From BQJU01 sp965229635 (GTDB lineage: Bacteria; Bacteroidota; Bacteroidia; Chitinophagales; Saprospiraceae): a stretch of 64,000 nt of DNA. This document shows, piece by piece, positions 42,918 through 50,512 of the stretch. Every line of letters starts with the position of its first letter. The first letter of the stretch is position 1. The notes under the pieces are model-generated. The model was not told the origin of the DNA. It saw only the letters and a program-made list of their open reading frames with translations, and did not search any database. The stretch covers positions 992,001 to 1,056,000 of the forward strand of contig OZ245894.1 of assembly GCA_965229635.1 (NCBI GenBank), given 5' to 3'. The translations under genes were made by a program, and so were the position numbers.

Positions 42918-43823
42918 TTAATTGGTCATCAATTCCATAAAACAATCTTCAATTGTGGCTTCGGTGGGGTGCAAATCGATGTCTCCGTGTCCTTTTTGCT
43001 GTAGAAAGTCGGTCAGTTCTTGCTGTTCCAGCTGCTGCCGGGTGGTGAGGTGCAGGTATTCCCCGAAAGGGAAAACCGATTCAGTTTGCGGAAAGTCGCG
43101 CAGGTCTTGCAGGAGCTGGTGCAGTCGATTGGTTTTGACGGCATAAAGTGGTTTACCAAACTGCTTGATGATGTTGGCCGGACTGTCGATCGACAGCACT
43201 TCCCCTTTTTGCATCAGGGCAATGCGATCGCAAAGGCTGGCTTCATCCATGTAGGGCGTGGACACCAGAATGGTAATGCCTTTTTCTTTTAGCTTACGCA
43301 ACATATCCCAAAATTCCTGACGCGAAACGGCGTCGACACCGGTCGTCGGCTCGTCGAGGAAGAGCACTACGGGCTTGTGGATCAGGGCGCACGACAGGGC
43401 CAGTTTTTGCTTCATACCGCCGGATAATTTGCCGGCCCGACGCTTTTTAAACGGCTCAATTTGCACGTAGATATCCCGCACCAGGTCGTAATTTTCTTCG
43501 ATGGTGGTGCCGAAGATGGTGGCGAAGAAATTGAGGTTTTCCTCCACCGTCAAATCCTGGTACAGGGAAAAACGCCCCGGCATGTAACCGATGGACTGGC
43601 GGATTTTTTTGTAATCCTTTACTACATCCATACCGGCTACGGTAGCGTTTCCGCTATCGGCTAGCAAAAGGGTGGTCAGGATGCGAAAGAGGGTCGTCTT
43701 TCCGGCTCCATCCGGCCCGATCAGGCCGAACAGGGCGCCTTCCTCCACCTCCAGGTTGATCGGATTTAAGGCTTGTGTACTGCCGTACTTTTTGCTGATG
43801 CCTTCGATGGTTATTGCATTCAT
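42918..43823 (-). CDS. ABC transporter ATP-binding protein (first NBD)
   Basis: 301 residues. Walker A GPDGAGKTT, canonical signature LSGGMKQKL, Walker B VVLFLDEPTTGVD and STPYMDEASLCDR, followed by a C-terminal extension of about 80 residues. Its ATG overlaps the stop of the HlyD-like gene (ATGA). It energises drug or metabolite export together with the second ATPase and the two permeases. Confidence 0.93.
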   Translation of the reverse strand: MNAITIEGISKKYGSTQALNPINLEVEEGALFGLIGPDGAGKTTLFRILTTLLLADSGNATVAGMDVVKDYKKIRQSIGYMPGRFSLYQDLTVEENLNFFATIFGTTIEENYDLVRDIYVQIEPFKKRRAGKLSGGMKQKLALSCALIHKPVVLFLDEPTTGVDAVSRQEFWDMLRKLKEKGITILVSTPYMDEASLCDRIALMQKGEVLSIDSPANIIKQFGKPLYAVKTNRLHQLLQDLRDFPQTESVFPFGEYLHLTTRQQLEQQELTDFLQQKGHGDIDLHPTEATIEDCFMELMTN

Positions 43824-44755
43824 TGGGCCGCGAGATTTGGATCAGAGAAATAGACTTCGGCGGGCATGCCCACTTTGAGGAAGCCGTCATTTTTTACTTC
43901 GATTTTGGTGGCGTACACCAGATTGACCCGCTCTTCCTTGGTTTGGATCGTCTTGGGTGTGAATTCCGATTGATCGGAAATCCAGGTGATCTGGCCTTCG
44001 TAGGTGCGGGTTTGTTCCGGACTTTCGTCAACGTGTACCTGCACTTTTTGCCCCAGCTGCACCTGTCCGAGTTGGGTGCCGCTGATGTAGGCGCGCAGGG
44101 TCAGTGTATCCATACTGGCGATGCGGTAGAGCGGCAAACCCATGCCCACCACTTCGCCGGGCTCTGCCAGCTTGACAAGTACGGTGCCGGTGAAGGGATT
44201 GTAAATCAGGCTTTTGCTGATTTTGTCCTTCACCACATTGATTTGTGCTTCGAGCGGATCGCGCTCGCTGAGAATGCCCTGATTGGCCGTTTGGCTGTTC
44301 TTGCGTGCTGCATCGATTTGGGCATTGACCACATCAATTTGGGCATTGATGTCGTCCAACTGTTTGGGCGTGGCGGCCTTGTCGGCCAACAGGTTTTCAA
44401 ATCGCTTTTGCTCGCGTAGTAGGTTCTGCTTTTGTTCTTCCAGCACAGCGATCTGTGGCTTGGGATTTTGTTGTTTTTTGCCCAGTGCGCGAATGGTCGC
44501 TTCCAGCTGTAGTTTTTGCAAATGCAGTTGAGTAGTATCTACCCAACCGATCAGTGTGCCGGCTTCAATTTTCTGACCTTCTTCCACGCGGAAGGCCATC
44601 AGTTTGCCGGGAATTTCCGAGCTGACGGTGGTGTGGGTGACTTCAAAATTGCCGTAAGCATCGGCTCCCTCTTCTTCGGGAGCGCATTGGGTCAACAGCA
44701 GGGAAGAAAGGCCCAAGACAAGGGCCAGCGGAATATTTTTGAGGATCGAATTCAT
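43820..44755 (-). CDS. HlyD-family membrane fusion protein, lipoprotein
   Basis: 311 residues from the ATG at 44755, which overlaps the tolC-like stop by one base (TAATG); a TTG three codons upstream is less likely. Lipoprotein signal with Cys in LSSLLLTQCAPEEEG. A split biotinyl-lipoyl-like domain (VTHTTVSSEIPGKLM and IYNPFTGTVLVKLAEPGEVV) flanks a long coiled coil (about residues 80-175), then a beta-barrel domain. It links the inner-membrane ABC exporter to TolC. Confidence 0.93.
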   Translation of the reverse strand: MNSILKNIPLALVLGLSSLLLTQCAPEEEGADAYGNFEVTHTTVSSEIPGKLMAFRVEEGQKIEAGTLIGWVDTTQLHLQKLQLEATIRALGKKQQNPKPQIAVLEEQKQNLLREQKRFENLLADKAATPKQLDDINAQIDVVNAQIDAARKNSQTANQGILSERDPLEAQINVVKDKISKSLIYNPFTGTVLVKLAEPGEVVGMGLPLYRIASMDTLTLRAYISGTQLGQVQLGQKVQVHVDESPEQTRTYEGQITWISDQSEFTPKTIQTKEERVNLVYATKIEVKNDGFLKVGMPAEVYFSDPNLAAQ

Positions 44756-46020
44756 TATAACCAACCTTTTTGTGTGAGATAATCCAATGTCAATTGTTGC
44801 AATTGCAGTTCGTGCAAGCTCAGGTTCAGACGTGCGTCCAATTCGGCACTCACCTGCGTGAGATAGTCGGCCACCATGATCACGCCGTGATCGAGTTGGG
44901 AGCTGACCTGTTTCAGTATTTCTGCCTCCAGGGCCACAATCTTTTCATCATTTTCAATCAGTCGCTGAATGCGGTTTTGGTCTTCGCGGTATTTGCCGTC
45001 GATGAGGTTGAGGTTGTAGAGAAATTCTTCTTTTTGGTTCTCCACAATTTGTGCCTGAACGCTAAGGGATTGGCGCTGCAAATCAGATTGCTTCCAGTCC
45101 AGTATTTTCCAGCTCATGCGCACGCCAAGCACTCCGAATGGACTCAAATCTGTATCAAAGAAGTTGAGTGGATTAGGGTAGCCCAGCCCTGCGCGGGCGT
45201 AGGCGCTGATCCGGGGCCGGTTTTGCACTTCCGTCAGTTCGGTATTCGCCAGGATTTGCTGGCGATTTAGCGCAAAAAGGTCCAGTTCGGGACGGCGTAC
45301 TTCCTCGGTGAAGGACGGTGTGGGCAGGTCGGGAATTTCCCATTGAGTGTCCGAATCGAAATTTTGCCCGGTCAGCTGATTTAGGGTGGCAATCAGACTG
45401 CGAATCTGCCCGGCAATTTCCTCGCGCTGGGCGTCCAGTTTGAGGCCCTGCACCCGGATTTTTTCCACCTCGCTGGGTAGTACCACGCCGTGTTTTTCCC
45501 CCGCTTCCAGGGAGGCCAGCCGGGTATCGAGGTTTTCGCGGGTATTGGTGAGAATGGCGTCTTTGGCACGCATCAGGCGAATGCCCATTACCAGTTCGTT
45601 GACGCGGCTTTTCAGCTGATTGAGCTGCACTTCTACCGATTGCTGCTGGGTGGTCAGTTTGGCGGTTTCCAGCTTGCGCTGAACCTCCTTCATGCCGCCG
45701 TCGTAGACTACGTAATTCAGGTCGAGTGTACTGCGGGCATTGACCAGGGGAAGTTCAATTCTTTCCGTTCCCGGAATGGAAAAGGGAACACTCACCGATT
45801 CCGATTGCAAGGAAGCTTCCGTATTCCAGTGCAGGGTAGGCAGCTTGCTTTTGTCGATCTGATCGAGTGCAAGTTGATACTGCTGATCGAGCAAGGCCTT
45901 GCGCTGCTGGATCGGGTGTTGCTGCTGCGCCCACTGGTAGCAATCGGCCAGTTTGACGGTAGGCTGCGCCCAAAGTAGGGAGGCCAGCAGCAGGTTGAAA
46001 AATAGAAGGTAATATCTCAT
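44755..46020 (-). CDS. TolC family outer-membrane efflux protein
   Basis: 421 residues. Signal peptide (LLFFNLLLASLLWAQ), then two repeats of long alpha-helical and short beta segments as in TolC: VKLADCYQWAQQQHP at the start, NARSTLDLNYVVYDGG and VLGVRMSWKILDWKQ for the strands. It forms the outer-membrane duct of the pump. First gene of the efflux operon after tetR, preceded by a TetR-type operator at 46036 and a long hairpin. Confidence 0.9.
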   Translation of the reverse strand: MRYYLLFFNLLLASLLWAQPTVKLADCYQWAQQQHPIQQRKALLDQQYQLALDQIDKSKLPTLHWNTEASLQSESVSVPFSIPGTERIELPLVNARSTLDLNYVVYDGGMKEVQRKLETAKLTTQQQSVEVQLNQLKSRVNELVMGIRLMRAKDAILTNTRENLDTRLASLEAGEKHGVVLPSEVEKIRVQGLKLDAQREEIAGQIRSLIATLNQLTGQNFDSDTQWEIPDLPTPSFTEEVRRPELDLFALNRQQILANTELTEVQNRPRISAYARAGLGYPNPLNFFDTDLSPFGVLGVRMSWKILDWKQSDLQRQSLSVQAQIVENQKEEFLYNLNLIDGKYREDQNRIQRLIENDEKIVALEAEILKQVSSQLDHGVIMVADYLTQVSAELDARLNLSLHELQLQQLTLDYLTQKGWL

Positions 46021-46035
46021 GATGCTCGTTTTTTA

Positions 46036-46063
46036 TCAGATGGTTTAACTGTTTGGTTAATAC
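46036..46063. promoter_or_regulatory. probable TetR operator before tolC
   Basis: tcagatggtttaactgtttg followed by gttaatac, with the imperfect inverted repeat ttaac-n6-gttaa. It closely resembles the site directly before tetR at 46808 and lies 16 bp before the tolC start, so repressor bound here would block operon transcription. Confidence 0.65.
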
Positions 46064-46085
46064 AGGGGCAAAAAAAATTTAACCC

Positions 46086-46192
46086 TTCTTTGACAAATTT
46101 CGTGGTCAAACTAAAATGTGAAGCGCAAAGCGACCATAGGGAGTGGCGATTTGCATTTTCGGTTGACTCTAAACACGAGATTTGTCAAAGAA
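46086..46192. repeat. 107-bp full-length hairpin between tetR and tolC
   Basis: Ends ttctttgacaaatttcgtg and cacgagatttgtcaaagaa are 19-bp inverted repeats with one mismatch; inside, gtcaaactaaaatg pairs with cattttcggttgac. The whole element can fold as one long imperfect hairpin. It starts 5 bp after the tetR stop, so in transcripts from the tetR promoter it could terminate or attenuate reading into tolC. Confidence 0.65.
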
Positions 46193-46197
46193 CCAAT

Positions 46198-46806
46198 TTA
46201 ACTTCGTATAGCCCGGTGAATAAAGGTCTTTACTTCTTCTCTCCGGTTTTCCATGATGGTTTCCCACATGTCTTCATCCATGCCCGAGATGGCCTTCACC
46301 ATCGGCTTGGCGATAAAGGGGAAGGCGCAGAGCGACAGGATATTCAGGAAAAAGTGCAGCGGGTGCATTTCCCGGATATTGCCGTTTTGCATCTCGACCA
46401 TCATTTGCTGGAAGAAACCGGCTATTTCCGGAAACATTTCCTTGCGCTTGATCTTTTCCACAAAACGGTCCGGGTTTTGAGCAATTTCGTTCACAATAAA
46501 AAGCGGCACGTGTGGATTGGCTTGAATGGTGGAAATGTACTTGTCCACAAAATCGTCGAGCTTATCCACCAGCGGTTTATCGGTGGTAATCGTTTCTTTC
46601 AACTGTATGATCAAGTGGTCGAACAGTTCAGAGAAAATGGATTCAAACAACTTGTCTTTGCTGCGGTAATAATAGTGCAGCAGGGCTTTATTGATGCCGG
46701 CCTCTTCGGCAATTTCCTGCATGCGCGCTCCGGCGTAGCCTTTGCGCACAAAAATTTTCTTTGCCGCCTCTTTAATAATCTGTTCTGTAGATGGTTCTAT
46801 GGTCAT
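46198..46806 (-). CDS. TetR/AcrR family transcriptional regulator
   Basis: 202 residues. The N-terminal helix-turn-helix is classic: IIKEAAKKIFVRKGYAGARM then IAEEAGINKALLHYYYRSKDKLF. The ligand-binding C-terminal domain has no specific marker. It lies directly upstream of the efflux operon on the same strand. Matching palindromes in front of its own start and in front of tolC imply autoregulation and control of the pump, with release on binding a pump substrate. Confidence 0.93.
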   Translation of the reverse strand: MTIEPSTEQIIKEAAKKIFVRKGYAGARMQEIAEEAGINKALLHYYYRSKDKLFESIFSELFDHLIIQLKETITTDKPLVDKLDDFVDKYISTIQANPHVPLFIVNEIAQNPDRFVEKIKRKEMFPEIAGFFQQMMVEMQNGNIREMHPLHFFLNILSLCAFPFIAKPMVKAISGMDEDMWETIMENRREEVKTFIHRAIRS

Positions 46807-46807
46807 T

Positions 46808-46837
46808 AATCAAATGGTTTAACCAAATGGTTAAGAC
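46808..46837. promoter_or_regulatory. probable TetR operator before tetR
   Basis: aatcaaatggtttaaccaaa followed by tggttaagac. It contains the palindrome ttaacca-nn-tggttaa, overlapping a second one, tggtttaacca. It starts one base before the tetR start codon. The same site type precedes tolC at 46036. Confidence 0.7.
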
Positions 46838-46887
46838 AAAGATAAGTGGGATTTTGGAAAGATGCAAGGGGGAGGGAATTTTTTACA

Positions 46888-47036
46888 CAAATCAGGAGAT
46901 TTGTTGAATGACGTATCGAGTCAGAGACTCTGACGTGCGGGACGGTTTGGTTTTTTGAGGACCACCATCACACCCCCCTTGGCTGCACGCTAGCATTTTA
47001 AATGCTACGCGGACCTTGTTCAAATCTCCTGATTTG
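46888..47036. repeat. 149-bp element with caaatc/gatttg inverted ends
   Basis: Left end caaatcaggagatttg (46888-46903) and right end caaatctcctgatttg (47021-47036) are exact inverted copies, each also nearly palindromic. The interior has acgtatcgagtcagagactc, the unit of the tandem repeat at 39652, and the palindrome tagcattttaaatgcta. The right end overlaps the last five codons (including the stop) of the small membrane protein gene. Confidence 0.65.
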
Positions 47037-47256
47037 CGGAAAAACCATCACCCCACCGCCTCTCGGCAAGTTTGCCGCTAATCAATCCCAGCGGAGTGAA
47101 TATCAATAAGCCGATGGCCACAAAGATGCCGACCGTTTCTTCTTCGATGCCGCCAAAAACATAAGCTTTCGCGTAAGCGGACAAAATACTGACGCCCAAA
47201 CCAACGCCAATTCCTAGAAAGGTGAACGCCAATACGTACCAGGAAACCTTTTTCAT
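47020..47256 (-). CDS. small two-span membrane protein, C-terminus altered by a repeat
   Basis: 78 residues from the ATG at 47256; a TTG eight codons upstream is less likely. Two hydrophobic segments (YVLAFTFLGIGVGLGVSILSA and TVGIFVAIGLLIFTPLGLISG, given in part) separated by a short loop. The final codons for Asn-Gln-Glu-Ile and the TGA stop are made by the right inverted end of the repeat at 46888-47036, so the natural end was probably different. A TACCTTTG -7-like box lies 20 bp before the start. No family recognised. Confidence 0.6.
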   Translation of the reverse strand: MKKVSWYVLAFTFLGIGVGLGVSILSAYAKAYVFGGIEEETVGIFVAIGLLIFTPLGLISGKLAERRWGDGFSANQEI

Positions 47257-47392
47257 ATCATTTGTTTTTTGATGATTCAAAGGTAGCTGGCCAATATTGA
47301 AATAAATCCTAACTGATGGTCAATGGAAGGTTAATGAGCTTTGGCCAACTAATTACCCACAATTTTGTTCCATCTCTAAAGAAAATATACTT

Positions 47393-47701
47393 ATGACCAT
47401 TGATCCTTCTGAACTAAAGGTGGTAAATAACCCGGAACGAAAGCGATTTGAAGTAAAAGTCGGAAAGTATACTGCTGTCGCCGAATATATTCAGCTCAAA
47501 AACGGGATTATTTTCACCCATACTGAAGTGCCTCCTCAATTGGAAGGTAATGGTATTGGTTCCATGTTGGCGAAGACCGGGCTCGAATATGCCAAAGCCA
47601 ACAGTTTGGAAGTGACGCCGCTTTGTCCGTATATTGCTGGATATATCAAGAAGCACCCGGAATACCTTCCATTGGTGAAAAAGGGTTTCAATATCAAATA
47701 A
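47393..47701 (+). CDS. small GNAT-family N-acetyltransferase (YjdJ-like)
   Basis: 102 residues, half the usual GNAT size. Matches the minimal acetyltransferase group: RFEVKVGKYTAVAEYIQLKNG, FTHTEVPPQLEGNGIGSMLAKTGLEYA with the acetyl-CoA loop (EGNGIGSML), and VTPLCPYIAGYIKKHPEY at the end. Acceptor unknown. The dihydrofolate reductase gene begins 3 bp after its stop. Confidence 0.88.
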   Translation: MTIDPSELKVVNNPERKRFEVKVGKYTAVAEYIQLKNGIIFTHTEVPPQLEGNGIGSMLAKTGLEYAKANSLEVTPLCPYIAGYIKKHPEYLPLVKKGFNIK

Positions 47702-47704
47702 TTT

Positions 47705-48202
47705 ATGCAACGTATTTCCCTGATTGCGGCAATGAGCGAAAATCGGGTGATTGGCAACCACAATCACCTGCCCTGGCATTTGCCGGATGATTGGAAAAAC
47801 TTTAGAGCAGTAACGGCGGGAAAGCCCTTTATCATGGGCCGTAAAAGCTATCAGGCGGAGGATGCACTCATTTCTGACTACCGCAATATCATCGTTACCT
47901 CTAAAAAAGAGCTGGACCTTTGTGAGCACTGCGAATTGGCCGAAACACTGGTGCAGGCTTTTGCCAAACTGGCCAATGAACCCGAAGTATTTGTGCTTGG
48001 CGGCGGCTCCATCTTTGAGCAAACCATCAACAAGGCGAATTATCTATATCTGACCATCGTACACCATACCTTCAGTGGTGATGCTTTTTTCCCGCCAATC
48101 AACTGGAACCAGTGGACCAAGGTCAAAGAGGACTATCACGAAGCGGATGAACGTCATGCCTTTGCCTTTTCCCTGAATGAATATGAACGGAAGGCTGACT
48201 AG
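47705..48202 (+). CDS. folA: dihydrofolate reductase
   Basis: 165 residues. Reduces dihydrofolate with NADPH. Motifs: ISLIAAMSENRVIGNHNHLPWHLPDD with the catalytic acid (Asp28/29 region), FIMGRKSYQ, IIVTSKKE and FVLGGGSIFEQ for NADPH binding, and the C-terminal strands. Cytoplasmic. Thymidylate synthase, frequently adjacent, is not here. Probably co-transcribed with the GNAT gene. Confidence 0.94.
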   Translation: MQRISLIAAMSENRVIGNHNHLPWHLPDDWKNFRAVTAGKPFIMGRKSYQAEDALISDYRNIIVTSKKELDLCEHCELAETLVQAFAKLANEPEVFVLGGGSIFEQTINKANYLYLTIVHHTFSGDAFFPPINWNQWTKVKEDYHEADERHAFAFSLNEYERKAD

Positions 48203-48268
48203 TCTGTACTTCCCGGCAATTCATCCAATTCTTCCTACTTTTTTCTGTCTTTTCCTTATCTTTCGGTT

Positions 48269-49495
48269 ATGAAAAAGACCCTGTGGCTTTACCTGCTGTG
48301 TACCTTGTTTAGCACCAGCTTATTGAGCCAAACCACCTATACTCCTGAAACGGTTCCCGATCCCAAACAAGGTGGCGGTGGCTACGTCAGTGACCCTGCC
48401 AACTACTTGCAACCCGGAGAGGTACAGCAACTCAATCAGATGATTGGCGCCCTGGAGGGCAATTCTACGGCACAGGTAGCCGTGGTGATCCTACCATCCA
48501 TCGGAGAGGAAGTGCCCAAGGACTTTGCCACCCGTCTGTTCCAACGTTGGGGCATTGGTCAGGCCGGTAACGATAATGGCTTACTCTTGCTGGTGGTCAT
48601 GGATCAGAGACGCACCGAATTTGAGACCGGCTACGGAATGGAGGCGGTACTTCCCGATATCATCTGCTACCGGATATTGATGGAGGAGTTGATCCCGCAG
48701 TTTCAGGATGGCAACTATGGTGCCGGTGTGGTGGCCGCTATCAGCCGGGTAAAAACACTGCTGGAAAATCCGGAGGTACTAGAAGAAATCCGCGCGGAAG
48801 CGGAGCCTAAATACTACCCCTTTTTTGGATTGAAAATACCACCCTGGATTTACTGGTATTTGGTGGGCGCTCTGCTATTTGGCCTGGCAGTAGTGGTGTG
48901 GATCGCCATTACCCTGGCCAATAAGGAAGACCTTTACGACAAGTATCGCCACGTGCGCTATGCGTCGAGTTTCATCTTTATCATCTTGTTTCCCATCCCA
49001 TATCTGCTGCTGTATTTTGTGGTACAGATGGTGCTCCGCCGATTGCGCAACCAGACACGCTACAGCAAGATCAATGGGGAACCGATGCGCAAACTGACCG
49101 AGGCGGAAGAAGATGAATACCTCGATAAAGGACAGATTGCAGAAGAGCTGGTCGGTTCGGTTGATTACGACGTATGGATAACGGATGACCTGGAAGATAT
49201 TGTTATCCTGCCCTATAAAAAACGGTTCACCAAATATTCTGCTTGTCCCAAGTGTAAATTTCGGACCTATCATCACGCAGAGACCCGTACACTGCGCCAG
49301 GCTACGCAGTACAGTACCGGTGAAAAAGAGCGCCTATACGAGTGCAAAAACTGCAATTATATCCAGCGCAAGCGCATCACTATTCCGCGTATCTCCTCCG
49401 GTGGCGGATCGGGAGGAGGGGGCTTTTCCGGTGGCGGCGGCGGTGGCTGGGGAGGCGGCTCTTCCGGTGGCGGCGGCGGCGGTGCGAGTTGGTAA
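48269..49495 (+). CDS. TPM domain protein (YgcG family) with zinc ribbon and Gly-Ser tail
   Basis: 408 residues. Signal peptide, then a TPM domain (about residues 38-170: YVSDPANYLQPGEVQQLNQMI, NDNGLLLLVVMDQRRTEFETG, in parts), two membrane spans (about 195-215 and 230-255), and a C-terminal region with a zinc ribbon (CPKC about 45 residues before CKNC). The tail is almost only Gly and Ser and ends GASW, as usual in the family. TPM domains sit on the outer side of the membrane; some act as acid phosphatases and others in membrane-protein upkeep. The zinc ribbon is an addition. Confidence 0.87.
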   Translation: MKKTLWLYLLCTLFSTSLLSQTTYTPETVPDPKQGGGGYVSDPANYLQPGEVQQLNQMIGALEGNSTAQVAVVILPSIGEEVPKDFATRLFQRWGIGQAGNDNGLLLLVVMDQRRTEFETGYGMEAVLPDIICYRILMEELIPQFQDGNYGAGVVAAISRVKTLLENPEVLEEIRAEAEPKYYPFFGLKIPPWIYWYLVGALLFGLAVVVWIAITLANKEDLYDKYRHVRYASSFIFIILFPIPYLLLYFVVQMVLRRLRNQTRYSKINGEPMRKLTEAEEDEYLDKGQIAEELVGSVDYDVWITDDLEDIVILPYKKRFTKYSACPKCKFRTYHHAETRTLRQATQYSTGEKERLYECKNCNYIQRKRITIPRISSGGGSGGGGFSGGGGGGWGGGSSGGGGGGASW

Positions 49496-49608
49496 GTGTT
49501 CAGGCTAAAGCCTTCGAATACTTCTTTCTGTCGATTTTTTTTGACATTTCCTCTGCAATTAATCAACTTAGGCCTATTCTTAATTCTTAAACCTAACTAC
49601 GGAAAATA

Positions 49609-50409
49609 ATGAACGCACACGAGATCGACTATCAGATCCACGGAGAAGAAATGCAATTTGTAGAAATAGAGCTCGACCCTTACGAAACGGTCATTGCTGA
49701 AGCCAGTTCGTTTATGATGATGGACGATGGCATCGAAATGAAGACCATCTTTGGTGATGGCAGCGGCCAGGACGGTGGAGGCATCTGGGGGAAGGTGTTT
49801 TCGGCGGGTAAGCGCTTGTTGACTGGTGAAAGTCTATTTATGACGGCCTTTACCCATGTCGGACAAGGCAAGAAACGCGTTTCCTTTGCGTCGCCTTATC
49901 CCGGACGGGTAGTGCCTATGGATTTGAGTGAACTGGAAGGCAAGATTGTTTGCCAGAAGGATGCATTTCTCTGTGCAGCGCAGGGCGTTTCCGTAGGCAT
50001 TGAGTTTTCCAAACGCCTCGGGCGTGGTTTCTTCGGTGGTGAAGGTTTTATTATGCAGAAAGTGGAAGGTGACGGACTCGCCTTTTTGCATGCCGGTGGT
50101 ACCATTGTTGAAAAAGAGCTGCAAATTGGAGAGGTACTGCGAGTTGATACGGGCTGTCTGGTAGGCTTCACTCGCTACGTAGATTACGATATTGAAATGA
50201 TCAAGGGGGTCCGCAACGTGTTGTTTGGCGGTGAAGGCCTGTTTTACGCCCGCCTGGAAGGCCCCGGCAAAGTATGGATACAATCACTACCCTTCAGCCG
50301 ACTAGCCGACCGCATTGTATCTGCTTCACGCAAATATGGCGGCAAGTCAAAAGGTGAGGGTAGTGTACTCGGCGGCCTGGGCGATTTGCTGGATGGTGAT
50401 AATTGGTAA
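49609..50409 (+). CDS. AIM24/TIGR00266 family protein
   Basis: 266 residues. Typical beginning IHGEEMQFVEIELDPYETVIAEASSFMMMDDG (seen as DPYETVIAEASSFM), glycine-rich middle (FGDGSGQDGGGIWGKV) and LRVDTGCLVGF, GEGLFYARLEGPGKVWIQSL near the end. The double-psi-like beta fold of this family has no known activity; relatives are tied to membrane or mitochondrial upkeep. It is 113 bp after the TPM gene and may form a unit with it. Confidence 0.88.
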   Translation: MNAHEIDYQIHGEEMQFVEIELDPYETVIAEASSFMMMDDGIEMKTIFGDGSGQDGGGIWGKVFSAGKRLLTGESLFMTAFTHVGQGKKRVSFASPYPGRVVPMDLSELEGKIVCQKDAFLCAAQGVSVGIEFSKRLGRGFFGGEGFIMQKVEGDGLAFLHAGGTIVEKELQIGEVLRVDTGCLVGFTRYVDYDIEMIKGVRNVLFGGEGLFYARLEGPGKVWIQSLPFSRLADRIVSASRKYGGKSKGEGSVLGGLGDLLDGDNW

Positions 50410-50410
50410 A

Positions 50411-50510
50411 GCCACATCGTGGCGACACACCTTAGCCTTCGGCGTTAGCCGTTGGCTAAGGTGATCAAATATTATTAAGCTATTAAGCTAAGCTACATCG
50501 TAGCGACACA
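50411..50510. repeat. covarying hairpin direct repeats with terminator hairpin between
   Basis: gccacatcgtggcgacaca (50411-50429) recurs as gctacatcgtagcgacaca (50492-50510). The two differences are on opposite sides of the stem and keep it paired. Between them caccttagcc and ggctaaggtg (50428-50463) form a strong hairpin. The block separates the convergent AIM24 and dehydrogenase genes and probably ends both transcripts. Confidence 0.6.
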
Positions 50511-50512
50511 TT

